64,000 nucleotides of DNA from positions 1,606,820 to 1,670,819 of the forward strand of contig NW_003314289.1 in assembly GCF_000143415.4 (NCBI RefSeq), written 5' to 3'. The notes under the pieces were generated by a model. It did no database searches and was not told the origin of the DNA. It worked only from the letters and a program-made list of their open reading frames with translations. Below are positions 1 through 11,055 of the stretch, piece by piece. A program made the position numbers and the translations under genes. Origin of the DNA: Selaginella moellendorffii. Lineage: Eukaryota; Streptophyta; Lycopodiopsida; Selaginellales; Selaginellaceae. Every line of letters starts with the position of its first letter. The stretch's first letter is position 1.

Positions 1-283
1 ACGTCGGTGCGTCAAAGTACTCGAGTTTGTGGAGCAAGAAAGCCGAGCAGAGCAACGCCGCAGGGAGGTAGAACATGAGCATTCCAATCTTGCTGGGCAA
101 CTGGAGGATCTTCTGCTGGCGACCGGCAAACTTGGAGTAAGGCAGTGCCGCGCCACGAAACTCCTGGAGCGAGAGGAGGACGCCGCCGACGAAGAGCAGC
201 ATCTCCGATCCCCATACGTACCTGGAACCCGAGCCCGTGAAGAAGAGGTACGAGGAATCCGGGCGGCTATCGCCGAAGAACAT
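1..283 (-). CDS. Steroid 5-alpha-reductase-family protein, N-terminal part (runs off window)
   Basis: The reading frame starts at the ATG at 283-281, with an in-frame TGA four codons upstream, and stays open to the window edge (about 94 residues). The visible part has two hydrophobic segments separated by a basic stretch; residues such as EFRGAALPYSKFA and KIGMLMFYLPAALL match the N-terminus of plant 3-oxo-5-alpha-steroid 4-dehydrogenase-like proteins of the At5g16010 type as I remember them. These are ER membrane enzymes that reduce steroid or polyprenol-like substrates with NADPH. The catalytic C-terminal domain lies outside the window, so substrate cannot be judged. Transcribed divergently from DSS1, with about 345 bp between the two start codons. 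Family is fairly secure, function is inferred. Confidence 0.6.
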   Translation of the reverse strand, partial: MFFGDSRPDSSYLFFTGSGSRYVWGSEMLLFVGGVLLSLQEFRGAALPYSKFAGRQQKILQLPSKIGMLMFYLPAALLCSAFLLHKLEYFDAPT

Positions 284-548
284 CTCAATCTCTCACTGGG
301 CTTCAGTTTCTTCCAGGAAATCGAGCATCACGGTCTCGTCGTCCAGTTCTTCGCGTCTTTCATCTCTTCTCGGGGCGGTGGTGGTAGAATTGCTCTTCCT
401 CTTCGCTGGACAGAAGTTGCTAAACCGGATAATTCGGTGTCAAAGGGACACACGGTGCATCGCTTGATCCGACGGTGGAGGTTGAGTCCCTCAAAACGGT
501 AACTTGAAGGGCTGGAGATCTGTTTGTGAATATACTGGAATAATAATA

Positions 549-628
549 TTTAGGGTTCTTGCAAGGTCTTAGGGTTCTTTTTTGTTTGGCTCTGTTGGTC
601 GAATCGATCGATCGATCGATCGATTTCC
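549..628 (+). promoter_or_regulatory. Telo-box pair and (ATCG)n leader upstream of DSS1
   Basis: Two TAGGGTTC telo-box elements lie at 551-558 and 570-577. A tetranucleotide tract of about five ATCG units follows at about 604-624, directly before the DSS1 start codon. Telo-boxes near transcription starts are common in plant housekeeping genes. The tract probably lies in the 5' leader. Confidence 0.55.
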
Positions 629-972
629 ATGGCAACCACGGCCACGCAAGACGGCGCCGCGGCGACGGAGGAGGTGAAGCTCGATCTCTTTGAGGACGAC
701 GACGAATTCGAGGAGTTTGAGAACGGAGGTAAGCACGATCGCAATGCTAGGGCTACAGTCGCTGGAGCTGGATTCTTCCCCTTCTTTGATCTCCAGAATG
801 GGACGACAAGGAGGAGGAGGACGCGCTCCAGCCGTGGGAGGACGATTGGGACGACGACGACGTCAATGACGATTTCTCGCAGCAGCTTAGAGCGGAGCTA
901 GAGAAGAACGAGTCCCAGGCACCGAGCGACGATATTTCGCAGCAGAAGAACACCAATACTTCGAGCTCCTAG
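629..972 (+). CDS. DSS1: DSS1/SEM1 homolog, 26S proteasome lid and mRNP-export/BRCA2-associated acidic protein
   Basis: Two exons, 629-728 and 797-972, joined across a 68-bp GT-AG intron, give a 91-residue protein. It carries the two acidic-aromatic blocks diagnostic of the family: EFEEFE at the end of exon 1, then WDDKEEEDALQPWEDDWDDD and DDFSQQLRAELEK in exon 2. Human DSS1 and plant DSS1 proteins are about 70-75 residues, so this one has a slightly longer N-terminus and a polar tail ending in NTNTSSS. The protein is disordered and works in the 19S proteasome lid, in TREX-2 mRNA export and as a BRCA2 partner. The acidic core is complete, so I expect it to be functional. Confidence 0.95.
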
Positions 973-2408
973 GTAGTGGTAATCATTCTTTCGTCCTCTA
1001 TTCTTTTTTGTCTAAGAAGTCCTTGTCTTGGTGACAGATTGACTAGCCGATCTTAAAGCTCTTTGTCCTTTCCTGGTGGAATCAACCGAGCTCGATTTTT
1101 TTTTTCTTCGTGTTCTTACTGGCATCACATGTCAATGCTCCTTTCCTGCCATTGGGATTGCTGACTCTTTCCTCTATTTTTTTTGGTTTTCGCGTCATAA
1201 CGGGTGTGTTTCCACTGTTGTAGTTCTAAGTGTGCACACAGGGACGCCAAGTAAGTTTGCGTTGTTTATTTGGATTTGAATGGTCATAACGAGTGTGTTT
1301 TCACTGTTGTAGTTTTTCCAAGTGTGGACACAGCCAAGTAAGTTTGCTTTGTTCTGTAGTAGTTCTTCTAAGTTTGGACACAAGGAGGCTCTCCATCACA
1401 ACCAAGTAAGTTCGCTTTGTTTATTTTGGATTTGAATTGTCATGGTTGCGTGGCTCTCGGGCACAGTAGCGTGCGTTCTTGTGTACAGTGATTGTTTTTC
1501 TCTTAGAGCTTTTAGCTTTAGATTGTCTTCCCCCGAGTACTTGGTTCTGATTCCTTTGTTCAAATGCTTGCAGGTTCTTGGTGGAGGAGCTGGGGAACCA
1601 TCTATGTCTAGCCAGGTAATATGTTCGTATTCTATTACGTAGAGAAGAGGTCTTATTACTTAGCAAAGTCTTCCTGTTCTGTCCTCTTCTCCGCTTCTCC
1701 GTCAACTCTTGCTCTCTTTCGCCCGCTATCCTACGTGCACATTGATGTGAGCTACGGACTGGTTCCAGGAAATCTATTCCCGTTTTGTTAGATATTTCAA
1801 ACTTTGTCACAGGATTGGCATTAGTAAGCCCCTGAAATTGAGCCTGCGAGCCCCTTCAAATTTCTGAATGGCTTTGTTTGTCCGCTTGTGGTGCGGTAGT
1901 ACTCCTGTGATATTTCAGACAGCGAATTGATGGCTTACCATCAGCATAGCTTCAAGTAGTAAAGCTTTCCCTTGTTGAAACTTCCGTGCCGTATGACCGG
2001 GTGTGGGCTTTAAATTGATCTTCTGAAGCGCTGTCACTGACTCTTCTGATCGAAAATCCTTGCAGCGTATCTCTCCGATGTAATCTGGAAGGCATCAAGA
2101 GACGATAAGCTCAACGCAGGCTGACGAGATGGATGAACGAACGAGCGACGAACGAACAATAGCCCGCGGCCATCCTGTACTACCGAGAATGCAAAGGTCC
2201 GGACTTTCTCGAGAGACTAAACGTGTTCGTGATGGACAGACAGACCAGACGGGGAACAAAGAAGAAGAGATAGATGCAAGGAAAGAAAGCAAAAGGCCCG
2301 GCCACAGACCAACATAAGTATGCTACTACTTATGTATTCACCTGGGATCGCTGTAATGGGCCGCAGCCTCGGGAAGAGTTCTCGTGATGTCGGAAGGAAG
2401 AAATCAAA
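973..2408. other. Non-coding interval between DSS1 and the ALOG gene
   Basis: No convincing protein frame is seen. It contains the DSS1 3' flank, the tandem repeats at about 1198-1440, and several splice-like sites, including an acceptor before about 1575 and a donor at about 1617 that bound a 45-nt exon-like block. The right part (about 2040-2408) is probably the 3' UTR of the minus-strand ALOG gene. Confidence 0.4.
1198..1440 (+). repeat. Imperfect tandem repeat carrying repeated splice-donor-like motifs
   Basis: Two long units and one shorter internal unit (about 60-90 bp) share the order GTGTGTTT-CACTGTTGTAG, AAGTGTG-ACACA, CCAAGTAAGTTTGC, TTTATTT-GGATTTGAAT-GTCAT. Each copy contains an AAGTAAGT donor-like site, so spliced forms of a 3'-extended DSS1 transcript could vary. 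Confidence 0.65.
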
Positions 2409-3086
2409 TCAGAGGAGATGGGGGTCACCTAGTCCGGAAGGTGATGAAGACGTGGTTGCCCCGGACAGAGCTGAGCCTGAGCCTCCAGAGCCTTCACTAG
2501 TGGTAGCAGCAGCGGCAGCAGCAGCAGCGGAGGCAGCAGTGGAAGCAGCGGCAGCGGCAGCAACAGCTGAAGTTGCAGAGCCTGGCCTCTTACGCTTCTT
2601 CTTCTCGTAGGCAATGCCACGAGCCTTGGCTTGCATCTCCCTCACTTCCCGAAGATAGAGACGGACAGCTCGAGCTCCAAAAGGATTCGACTCGGGTTTT
2701 CCACCGTGCTCCTCGAATGCAGCTCGGAGCCTTCCAATGAGTGCGTCGAGGCTCCCCCAGGCTTGTCGCAGCGGGCAGGCACAAGGTGCTGGTGGGTGTG
2801 CGAGGCCGAAGAAGGGGCAGGCTGGTGCGTGGATTTTCGTCTTACCGAACTGATCGAGGTAGCGCAGGAATTCCAGGACGTGAGCTCCGCTGCACCGGGA
2901 GAGCGCTAGAGGGGGCCGGTGGTTCTTGAGGTACTGGCCGAAGGTGTTCCAGTCGCGACGCTTCTGGGCCTCGTAGCGACTTGGAGGAGCTTGCTGGGAC
3001 GAGGAAGCGTTTGCGTCGGCCCTGCTGGTAGAAGCTCCACCACCAGCAACTTCTCCGTTCGATTCATCTGGTAACAAACCACTCAT
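2409..3086 (-). CDS. ALOG-domain transcription factor (LSH/G1 family)
   Basis: A single exon encodes 225 residues. Residues about 36-165 form an ALOG domain: [20 protein letters not shown], then the zinc-ribbon insert with CPFFG and [13 protein letters not shown], ending in [21 protein letters not shown] basic KKKRKRP nuclear localisation signal follows. The C-terminal tail is a poly-alanine tract encoded by GCN repeats and then a Ser/Gly-rich end. ALOG proteins are plant nuclear DNA-binding regulators of organ boundaries and meristem identity, derived from the DNA-binding domain of a retrotransposon recombinase. The N-terminus is Ser/Ala-rich and variable, as usual. The ATG at 3086 is the first good start. 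Confidence 0.95.
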   Translation of the reverse strand: MSGLLPDESNGEVAGGGASTSRADANASSSQQAPPSRYEAQKRRDWNTFGQYLKNHRPPLALSRCSGAHVLEFLRYLDQFGKTKIHAPACPFFGLAHPPAPCACPLRQAWGSLDALIGRLRAAFEEHGGKPESNPFGARAVRLYLREVREMQAKARGIAYEKKKRKRPGSATSAVAAAAAASTAASAAAAAAAATTSEGSGGSGSALSGATTSSSPSGLGDPHLL

Positions 3087-4500
3087 CTTCCTGTGAAGTT
3101 TTTCTTCTTTTCTTCTTGTCGATTGAGCTGACTGACTCTTGGATCTTCGTTTTACTTGCAGGAATTTAGGTCAATAGTCGTCTCCACGAGGAGGAGGAGA
3201 AATGAAAACCAGTGAGGAGTCGGCTTCAACTTACAGGGCCCCAAGTTGTGATTTTTACCACCATCTGCCACTGCCAATGTGAAAGGCTGCTGCTGCTCGT
3301 GAAAGGGGGTCCTTGGGAATGGATCCAGAATCGCAGGACAGCGTACCATGCATCGAGGAAATCGGTACGCGAAAGAATGGTGTATAATGTTTTCCTTGAT
3401 GATGATGAACCTGTGTGCTCCAGGAATCTCGAGAGAGAGGCGAGAGAGAGGGGTAGAAGTGAGAGACGCTCTACGAGATGGAGAAAGAGACCGAGAAGCT
3501 TTGTTGAGGTATGTCCAGTCCAAGTCGCTGTTTGCCTTCCACAGTGATGCCTGTGATGAAAGAGAAAGGCAGATGAAGCACAAGATCTTGTCAGAGACCG
3601 ACCTGCTGTTGTCCAAGGCGAGATCTTTGCGCGCACTTGCCTCCCCGAGAAGGAGATCCTTCTCCAGAAGCTGCAGGCCAGATGGAAAGAGAGGGGGGAG
3701 GGGGGGAGAGAGCTCTCGGAGAAAAAAGAAACGAGAAAGAGAAAAGAGAAGGCAGACAGGAGGACGAGGAAAGGAAAAAAAAAAATGGAAAGAAAGAAGG
3801 GAATCAAAGCAGCCAGATGGGGGAGGAGTGGGATGGGGTAGTGCAAATGCAGATAAGTGATATGGGCAAAGACGAACAGTTCCAAGTTGAAGGAAAGGGG
3901 GAGGAAGCGATAAACCTGTAAGTACTATGCCTGTTGTTTGGACAAGTAGATATCTAAACGAGGTTGAACGCTGCAGGGGCAGGGAGGAGGGAGTAAACGA
4001 GAGGGCGAAGCTGGAGAGCACACGGATGATCGTGGCAGTGGCAGTAGCGGAGCATTGATGGTGCCCTCCTCGAGGAGAATCGCCCCTGCAGAGTAACAAA
4101 GAGGTACAGCCATAGCTATATCTCTACCGCCTTAAGTTGGAGCTTTGGATCTCTTCTCTTCGCTCCTCTTCTCTCAGCTTCTACCATTGCGGCTGTTTGC
4201 GATTACTACATAGGTAAACGGGGAGCGATGGAGGGGATAAGATGGAAGACGCTGCTCTACTAGGAACTTGGGAGGAAAAAAAGCACACAAAAACAAAACA
4301 AAGGTAAGTTTTTGCGATATTTTTTTCGTTTTTTTTTTCTTTTCTTTCTTATGTGTGTTGCTTTGTAGGGTCAAGGCGTGGGGGCCCTCATGCAAATGCA
4401 TAACGTGCCATAAGGCTCACGCCAGCCAAGGAAGAAAAAGAATTTCTATATGCTCCGGCTTGGCACGGGGATCGAACCCGGGAGCTACTGGAGCTTGATT
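3087..4500 (-). other. Long pyrimidine-rich upstream region of the ALOG gene
   Basis: On the minus strand this is strongly CT-rich (plus strand GA-rich, especially 3420-3920), with an A-run near 3776. Open frames exist on both strands but are low-complexity and unlike any known protein. It most likely holds the promoter and a long 5' leader, possibly with introns, of the ALOG gene. A CT-rich block at 4135-4180 looks like a plant core-promoter pyrimidine patch. Confidence 0.35.
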
Positions 4501-5780
4501 AGTGGGAGATTAATTGCTAGGTGGACGTCGTTATCGTGGGACAAAGCACGATTATTTGATTTTTTTTGGCACTATAGATGTAGAGTGGGGCGGATTCTTT
4601 TAAGATTAAGTTGGGCCCCTTAGAGCATACCACTATGTAGCTTCCCTTTGGGAAATAAGAGATTCTTTTAAGCATTGGTACTATCTATGCGGAAATAATT
4701 GTTTATAATGGCCTTATATACAAAATTCAAAGGGCATCAATGCAGCAAGTTGCAGTACAATGCCCCACCATATGGAACACATCAATCAATCAATCACAAC
4801 ACACCAAGGTACGAGTAGCAAGCTTCAATTTTCATCATCCATTCCATTGGGTTCCATTCCATGTCAAAATTCTCCAGCACATACAAAAGACACATACACA
4901 TATTTCTTGTAAAGATTTCGTGGATCTTTTCAAGAAGTCATTTTTATTTTCCTTTTTCACCTATGTAGGTTGTGACTTTTTCAGAAGAGATCAAGTTCTC
5001 AACTCCAATGGGTCCCTGTTTGGATTTTGTAGGGTGCAATACGCATCCTCTAAAATGACGGAGGGTATCTTACATGCATAAGTGGTTGTGGTGAGTGCTG
5101 CTTCAAAGAGAAAAAGAATGAAAAAGAAAACATGATTAAATCTAATATATTCTTGTTTAGTTTGCATGTCAACATTCCCTTGCTTGTCCACATGGGCTAA
5201 ACTATTGATCTGGACAAGAAAATCAAGTGTCAAAACTTTAAAAAACTAGAAATAAAATACAAAAGAGAAAGTTCTTTAAAAACCTTTTTTGGTTTGCTTA
5301 AGCAAACCTATAGATGGTAGTGAATATACCTAGAGTATGCTTGGATATTCTAGGATATTCTACCATCTAACGGTTGGTATTCATTTAGATTAATCTGGTA
5401 TTTATAATTTATAAACTTTCCTAAACCCTTTCTAGTATATTCTTTTTTATTCTATCATCTAATAGTTGATATGCAATAAGATTAATCTTGTGTCTATAAA
5501 TTACAAACATGCTTATAATTATAAACTTTATTTGATCAATTAGATTAATAAGTAATAATAAAACTACCATTAAGCAAACCAAGCGTTGCTACATGCAATG
5601 TGTAGCAATTTATTTAAACAGTGTGTAATTGTTGTAACTAAAAAAAATATAACTATTTTATAAGTAGCTACTTATGTTTAGTTTTTGTAATAAATATGTA
5701 ATATTCTAATTTTAAACTGAAATTTGCTAAATTTATTAAAATTTAAAATGATTAAATATTAAATAAATAAAGTATTGTGA
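4500..5780. other. AT-rich gene-poor stretch
   Basis: No gene recognised. The sequence becomes steadily more AT-rich, and 5580-5780 is almost entirely A/T homopolymer-like runs. It borders the transposon-derived block to the right. Confidence 0.5.
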
Positions 5781-5782
5781 GG

Positions 5783-5955
5783 TCCAAATGTATGGCTATG
5801 ATGCCATATACTAATATTAGCATATATTGGGTTTTTGATAGTCATTAAATTGATTTCAATTCGGATCACTCACTCTTATCTATAATCTAAGGTTTTTAGG
5901 TTAGTTAATATGCACATTTCTATATTATTTTTCTATATTCTATACACTCACATTG
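5783..5955 (+). repeat. Dispersed repeat B, left copy
   Basis: This shares an ordered set of blocks with 10905-11055: AGGTCCAA-TGTATGG, TATACTAATATTAG, TCATTAAATT, ATAATCTA-GGTTTTT, TTAATATGCA and TCTATATTCTATACACTCA. The two copies are direct and about 5.1 kb apart, with a retroelement pol relic between them. They may be the decayed LTRs or ends of one element. Confidence 0.6.
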
Positions 5956-6534
5956 GTGGAGGTAAGGAGAAATTTTGATATTCTCTGAGGAGTGCTTGGA
6001 TTTGGAATTTTGGTTTAAATTTAATTTTTAAATTGTTTAGATTTCACTTTCTTTATAGCTTTTTAAATTTTTTCTCTTTTGTTTTTTTTCATTTTCATAG
6101 GAGAGTAGCATCCTCCACCTCCTTTAACTTTGGAGTAATAATTGGTGCAATTGCTCGATGTTATATAGTTGTAGTTGAACAATCAAACTTTGTGGCATTC
6201 ACGGCACGTGGTATAACTCCTTACTTTTACTACCAATCCTCACATCCAATCAAAATTCTTCCATGAGAATCGTAGGAATTGATTTGATCACTTTACAGTG
6301 ATTGCTAACTATCATTTTTGGGATGATGTTTAGCGTTTGCATGAATTTCCCACATATCTCTAAGGAATGGTGTTATAATGGTACAATGGTTTGTACACAA
6401 TTACTCATGTGGATTAAAGCATTCTCCTATATGTCTTCAAGCACACATTTGGATAATGATAATATCTTCTAACAATTGCATTGTCTTCATTAAGGGTTAT
6501 TTAAGGTAGTGATGTAATTGTAAGTAATTAAAAG

Positions 6535-6760
6535 AAATGATCTATAAGGGTTTAAATATAGAGGGAAAGGGCCTATAAATAAGAGTGCATCCCATTTTTC
6601 AATCGATTAAGGGTCTTGGGATATTTAGGGTTAAATATCTTTAAGTTTGAATAGTATTGGGATGGGTGACCTCTCGAGAAGTCTAAATTCTAGAGCTTAT
6701 AGTAATTTGGTATTCACTTCCAAAACCTTTTGCTTTGTACGGAGCCAAATATGTCAAATG
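6535..6760 (+). repeat. Dispersed repeat A (LTR end/PBS-like), copy 1
   Basis: Family A runs: GATC-AT-GGGTTTAAATATA, GGGAAAGGGCC-AT-AATAAGAGTGCA, TTAAGGGT-TTGGGATA-T-GGGTTAA, TTTGAATAGTA, TGGGTGACCTC, AGTCTAAA. It ends near a TTTGGTAT-type block corresponding to the TATCAGAGC sequence seen in the best copy at 10240-10500. TATCAGAGC resembles a plant LTR-element primer-binding site, so family A looks like LTR 3' ends. Confidence 0.65.
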
Positions 6761-7599
6761 TTATGGCTAGCACTTTATTAAAATCTTATGGGATTTATGC
6801 ATACACTTGCTCTAACCACCCTTAACAATACTCTTCAACTAACAAAACATTATGAGACATTGGCTTTTTCACTTCTCACTATATGTTTTTCAACTCTACT
6901 TCTTATGGGAGATGGTTTTGTTTCAATGGAGGTTGATCTTGCTGCTCATATTCAAGGACAAGGGGGAGGATATAGTTATGGTTATGATGTTCGCTACTGG
7001 GTGTGTGATGAGATTGGTCATACATATTGGCATTATCAGCATTTTCCGGATTAGTATTTCTTGGGTGGATGTCGCGAATGTGACTTCGGGTATTGAAAGT
7101 TACCTATCAGCTAGTCCTTACGGACACTCTTACCTTATTGCCACGATGGCAGGAGGTCGGTATTGTTGGACCCATTATCAGTTTCCCACTTGGGCTAGTT
7201 GAGAAACTGGTCAATGACCATGTACTTAAATCGGATAAACATAAGGTAGGAACCTTATGTGTTTCTTGCTGAGCATACTCGGCCTGGTTTGAGAAACTCC
7301 TGTCATTGTCTTGCACTTGCTAGTATCAACAACCCCCGCGATATTGAGATTGGTCCCTCAACATCGCTAGATGATAGCTTACCGTGTCTGCCAAACACCC
7401 TTGCTATCATGCCCTTTATGTTAGTCTCATTTCGGTCCTAAATGCTATTTATGCAAAGTGTCCAGATTTGTTCATTTGGCATATCTACGGAATGTAGAGA
7501 TCGGCCTGAACACAATGGTGTTCATCCCACATCCAAATTTGCAATCTAAGGACATTCCATATTTAGTAAGTTTCAAGTTTGTCCAAGAGATTAACTCCT

Positions 7600-8200
7600 A
7601 ATACTAAAGGAGGCTTGGGGTGAAAGCCCAAAGCGTGTGTTCCTTAAGGGGGGGGGGGGGGGGGGGGGGCTATGGGGGTTCCAAATGTATAGTAGGGATA
7701 GTGGGTAGGTCGGGCATGGCTGACTAACCTGAGGCATAGTCTAGCTCCCGCTTGTGTGCCTGTCCTTGTTCTGCGTCCGGCTTAGGTCTAAGCCCAAGTT
7801 CCATTCCATGCTAGCTGGTGGAGTACCCATATCCTCACGCTAGGTCACCAGTATGCCGAAATATCGCCAGATTCCATTTGGCTCCGTTTTGCGTGTTGGT
7901 TCTGGCATTAGGATGCTGGTTACTCCAGGACTGTTCTAAGTCACTCCGGGCCCCTGTCCCTTCGCTCCTTGGGCTGTATGCTCAGGAGTTGCTCCATGGT
8001 CTGGTTCCATCACTCCTTGGCTCCACACTTGGGAGTTTGGCACCATTCCTTCGTTCAGTGGCCCAAGGCTTTAAACCTCGGGTTCCTATGGACACGTGGC
8101 ATGACCATGTGGTATGTGACACGTGGCATTTGTCACGTGGCACAAAGAGGGTTTAAGTCCTGCTTCGTGGTGTTATCCTATAGTAAATCACCATAGGATA
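7600..8200 (+). repeat. Repeat C module with a 22-G homopolymer and CACGTG cluster
   Basis: The phrase GGTGAAAGCCCAAAGCG, a G-rich run and AAATGTATAGTAGGG recur in the same order near 62110-62190 and, more decayed, near 19930-19990. Here the G run is 22 nt (7648-7669). Three CACGTGGC motifs occur at about 8093, 8120 and 8134. No protein is recognised. Confidence 0.55.
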
Positions 8201-8247
8201 AAGGGTCAAAACCACATACGCTACAATGGAGGCTTTAGCATCAACAA

Positions 8248-8440
8248 TGTTCTATTGGTACTACTATGGTGAAAGGTTGGATACCAAGATTCTTCTGGAA
8301 AATAAGGAATCTTACGAGTACTGGAGAGTCCTTGCGCAAATAAAGATGTTGGTACTGCTATGGTGGAAGGTTTGGATACTGAGATTCTTCCAAGAAATAA
8401 GGAGTTTTACAAGTAGTGGAGAGTCCTTATGCAAATAAGA
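8248..8440 (+). repeat. Tandem duplication, unit about 97 bp
   Basis: The block TTGGTACT-CTATGGTG-AAGGTT-GGATAC through GGAGAGTCCTT-GCAAATAA occurs twice back to back with about 15% divergence. It lies inside the transposon-derived region and is non-coding. Confidence 0.75.
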
Positions 8441-8559
8441 TTATTTCTTTTGAGAGTATCATCAAGGGGTTCACTTGACATTAATTCACTTGGCACCAAT
8501 TCATCCAATAATTACTTTCCAAACTTATTTTTATAACAATGTAAGCTTTTAAATTTAAA

Positions 8560-8725
8560 CTTCCTGAGAGGTCATCTAGCCTAATACTATTCAAACCCAA
8601 GGATGGTTAACCCCAAATATCCTAAGACCTTTAACCGATTGAAAAATGGAGTGCACTCTTGTTCATAGGCCCTTTCCTTTTATATTTGAACATTTATAGA
8701 TCATCTTTCAAGTTGTTTTCTTTGG
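8560..8725 (-). repeat. Dispersed repeat A, copy 2 (inverted)
   Basis: The reverse complement contains the family A blocks in order: GATC-AT, AAATATAAAAGGAAAGGGCC, GAACAAGAGTGCACTC, TTAA-GGTCTTAGGATATTTGG, GGGTTTGAATAGTATTAGG and GACCTCTCAGGAAG. Confidence 0.65.
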
Positions 8726-8899
8726 TTTTTTATAATCCATTATGCTTCCCTACAAGTTCACGCCCTTGTGAATAAAAGCTAAAAGCCATAACTCTCCCAA
8801 AAACCCCACTCTCTTGACACCTTACCTCTCAAGTCGAGCCCAACTAAAGCACATTAGACCTGCCAAATATCAATCAACATATGGTGTAATTCCTTTAAT

Positions 8900-9115
8900 T
8901 AACCAATAGAGTTAGACCCAAGACTGTTTTAATACCAAATGTAACCTTTTGAATTTAAACTTCCCGAAATGTCACCTAACCCAATACTATTTAAACCCAA
9001 TAATGCTTAACCCCAAATATCTTAAGACCCTTAACCAATTGAAAAAAAGGGTGCACTTTTGTTCATGGGCCTTTTCTTTTTATATTTGAACCCCAATGGA
9101 TCATCTCTCAAGTCA
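8900..9115 (-). repeat. Dispersed repeat A, copy 3 (inverted)
   Basis: The reverse complement matches family A. Past the LTR-like end it continues into TTTGGTATTA, AGTCTTGGGTCTAACTC and TATTGGTTAA, which parallels the TATCAGAGC / GAGTTCGACTC / TATTGGTTGG stretch of copy 4. Confidence 0.65.
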
Positions 9116-9384
9116 TTCTCTTTGGTTGCTTACAAATAAAAAGACTTCTATTATTCTCTCCGTGTTAGTTTATATAGGCTCAAGTTAATTTTCTATTACT
9201 CAGCCTATTACCATATATTGCCATCTATATTCACCTTATGTAATAAAGCCAATTTTCATTCTTTATGGCAATAGCCATACACATGTATATACATGGGATG
9301 AGACAGACTTATTTGTGTGTGTAAGCAATCTTGAGCTTGAGCTTGAGTCATTGTAGGTGGTGTTGAGTTAAGCTTTTGATATCA

Positions 9385-9990
9385 TTTTTGGTATGGATTG
9401 GTTACTATACAATTATTCCAAGTGTGACTTTGAAGTTTTTCCCCCTTGTTTCATATTTTTTTATATTTCTTTTATTCTTTTTACTTCTGTTCTTTTTTGT
9501 CCTTATTCTTCTACCTTTGCTTCCATCACTCTTATTTTTCAATTACTTCCTCTTATGTTTCCATCTTGCTTTTTTATTCCCTCTTTATATCCATCCAATA
9601 GTCTTTATGTTGTAATAGTTGACTGGCTTATGAAAGAGTATGTTAATCTCTTTGAATTTGACTTGTTGTCTATTGCCAAGATTGCAACAGATCATCCTAT
9701 TCCAATTAGGGGTGTTCATCCAATCAAGATTTCTGTTCATCATCAGTTGCTAAAGTAGATCAAAATTTTACTCGCAAATGTCAAAGAGATGTTGGAGAAG
9801 GGTGTTATCTAATAGTTATAGAATCCTTAGGTGTGTAAACCTCATTTTGTTATGAAGCTTGATAGGAGTATTCAGTTTTATATTGACTATTGGTTGTTAA
9901 ACGAAGTGACAATTTTTCCTCACATTGTTAATCTCCTAGATCATCTAAGGAGAAGTTATTGATTCACCACGTTAGATCTTGCTTTGAATA
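9385..9990 (+). mobile_element. Decayed Ty3/gypsy pol: protease end and reverse transcriptase start
   Basis: Conceptual translation with stops and frameshifts gives FDIIFGMDWLLYNYSKCDF near 9376-9430. This is the FDVILGMDWL-type end of Ty3/gypsy protease. Near 9680 comes DHPIPIRG, then LEKGVI, KPHFVMKLDRSIQFYIDYWL near 9840-9895 (compare VKKKDGS-RMCIDYR-LN) and FTTLDLAL near 9960 (compare F-KLDL-SGY). The order and spacing match gypsy pol. The catalytic YVDD region is not visible, so only about 600 bp of pol survives. Non-functional. Confidence 0.75.
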
Positions 9991-10239
9991 CTAGCAAATG
10001 TCGATAGCTGATAGTTATTTGCCATCTCTTTGGTATACATATGTCACAGAGATACATAATTCTATTACTACTTCACTATATAAAACTCTTATATGGTCAT
10101 GATTCAATACTGCTAACAAAGTTGAGGTTACTTTCATAATTACCATGAGTTCTACTAAGTCTTAGGATTAGTATTTAATGAGCATTCTTCCACTTGTTTG
10201 AATAGAGTCCATTGTAGTCAACCAAAGAGAACAACTCAA

Positions 10240-10500
10240 GAAACGATCCATGGGTTTTAAATATAAAAGGAAAGGGCCCATGAATAAGAGTGCACTCTCT
10301 TTTCCAATTGGTTAAGGGTTTTGGGATACTTGGGGTTAAGTATTATTGGGTTTGAATAGTACTAAGTTGAGTAACTTCCTAGAAAGTCTAAACTTATGAG
10401 TTTATATTTAATATCAGAGCAATTTCGAGTTCGACTCTATTGGTTGGCTAAGGGAATGTTAAGATTAACATTTGGTAAGTCTAGTTTGCTCCGGTTGAGT
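10240..10500 (+). repeat. Dispersed repeat A, copy 4 with primer-binding-site-like sequence
   Basis: This is the best copy. The family A body is followed by TATCAGAGCAATTTCGAG at 10420-10437 and GTTCGACTCTATTGGTTGG. TATCAGAGC is the core of a plant LTR-retrotransposon PBS complementary to initiator tRNA-Met. It supports reading family A as LTR ends. Confidence 0.65.
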
Positions 10501-10594
10501 TCAACCCAAGGGTAAGATGTCCCAAGAGCCCCGCTCTCGAGGGAGTTGCGGCTCTTAGCTTCTGTTCACAAGGACGTGAATTTGTAGGGAAGCA

Positions 10595-10805
10595 TAGTGG
10601 CTTGTAAACAACCAAAGAGAACGACTTGAGAAATGATCCATGAGATTCAAATATAAAGGGAAAGGGCCTATGAATAAAAGTGCATCTCCTTTTTTAAATA
10701 GTTAAGAGTCTTAGGATATTTGGGGTTAAGTATCCTTGGGTTTGAATAATACTGGGTTGGGTGACCTCCCAAGAAGTCTAAACTCAAGAGCTTACATCTA
10801 TTGAA
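10595..10805 (+). repeat. Dispersed repeat A, copy 5
   Basis: It starts with CAACCAAAGAGAACGACTTGAG, the same lead-in as copy 4, and runs through the whole family A body to AGTCTAAACTCAAGAGCTTACAT. Confidence 0.65.
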
Positions 10806-10904
10806 CACTTGAATCACATACAAGTGGGTGCTATAACTTTTATCATCGTCCACAATAACTTAGTGTTAGTTCCTAGCTTGTCCACTTGAGAACCCTAACT
10901 GCCT

Positions 10905-11055
10905 TCCAAGTGAGGTCCAAGTGTATGGTTATGATATCGTATACTAATATTAGTGTAGCAGTTATTAAATTAGTTTTAATCCGGACTGTATATAATCTAG
11001 GGTTTTTGGGCTAATTAATATGCATATTCCCTTTCTATATTCTATACACTCATAG
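10905..11055 (+). repeat. Dispersed repeat B, right copy
   Basis: Direct repeat of 5783-5955, with the same block order ending in TTCTATATTCTATACACTCA. It is followed by an (AAAAT)n tract at about 11059-11080. Confidence 0.6.

Noticed and set aside
3152-4099. Long minus-strand frame and overlapping plus-strand frames in the CT/GA-rich region
   Set aside because: Low-complexity Ser/Phe/Leu or Arg/Glu/Lys composition arising from the CT-rich tract; better explained as leader or promoter.
4465-4500. tRNA-like T-arm (GGGATCGAACCCGGG on plus, i.e. GGTTCGATCCC on minus)
   Set aside because: No acceptor stem, A box or anticodon arm can be paired around it; at most a tRNA or SINE relic.
6788-7202. 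Two overlapping open frames of 88 and 116 codons
   Set aside because: No family match, AT-rich transposon context, no splice continuation.
7648-7669. 22-G run as a biological signal
   Set aside because: Could be an assembly or sequencing slip; reported only as part of repeat C.
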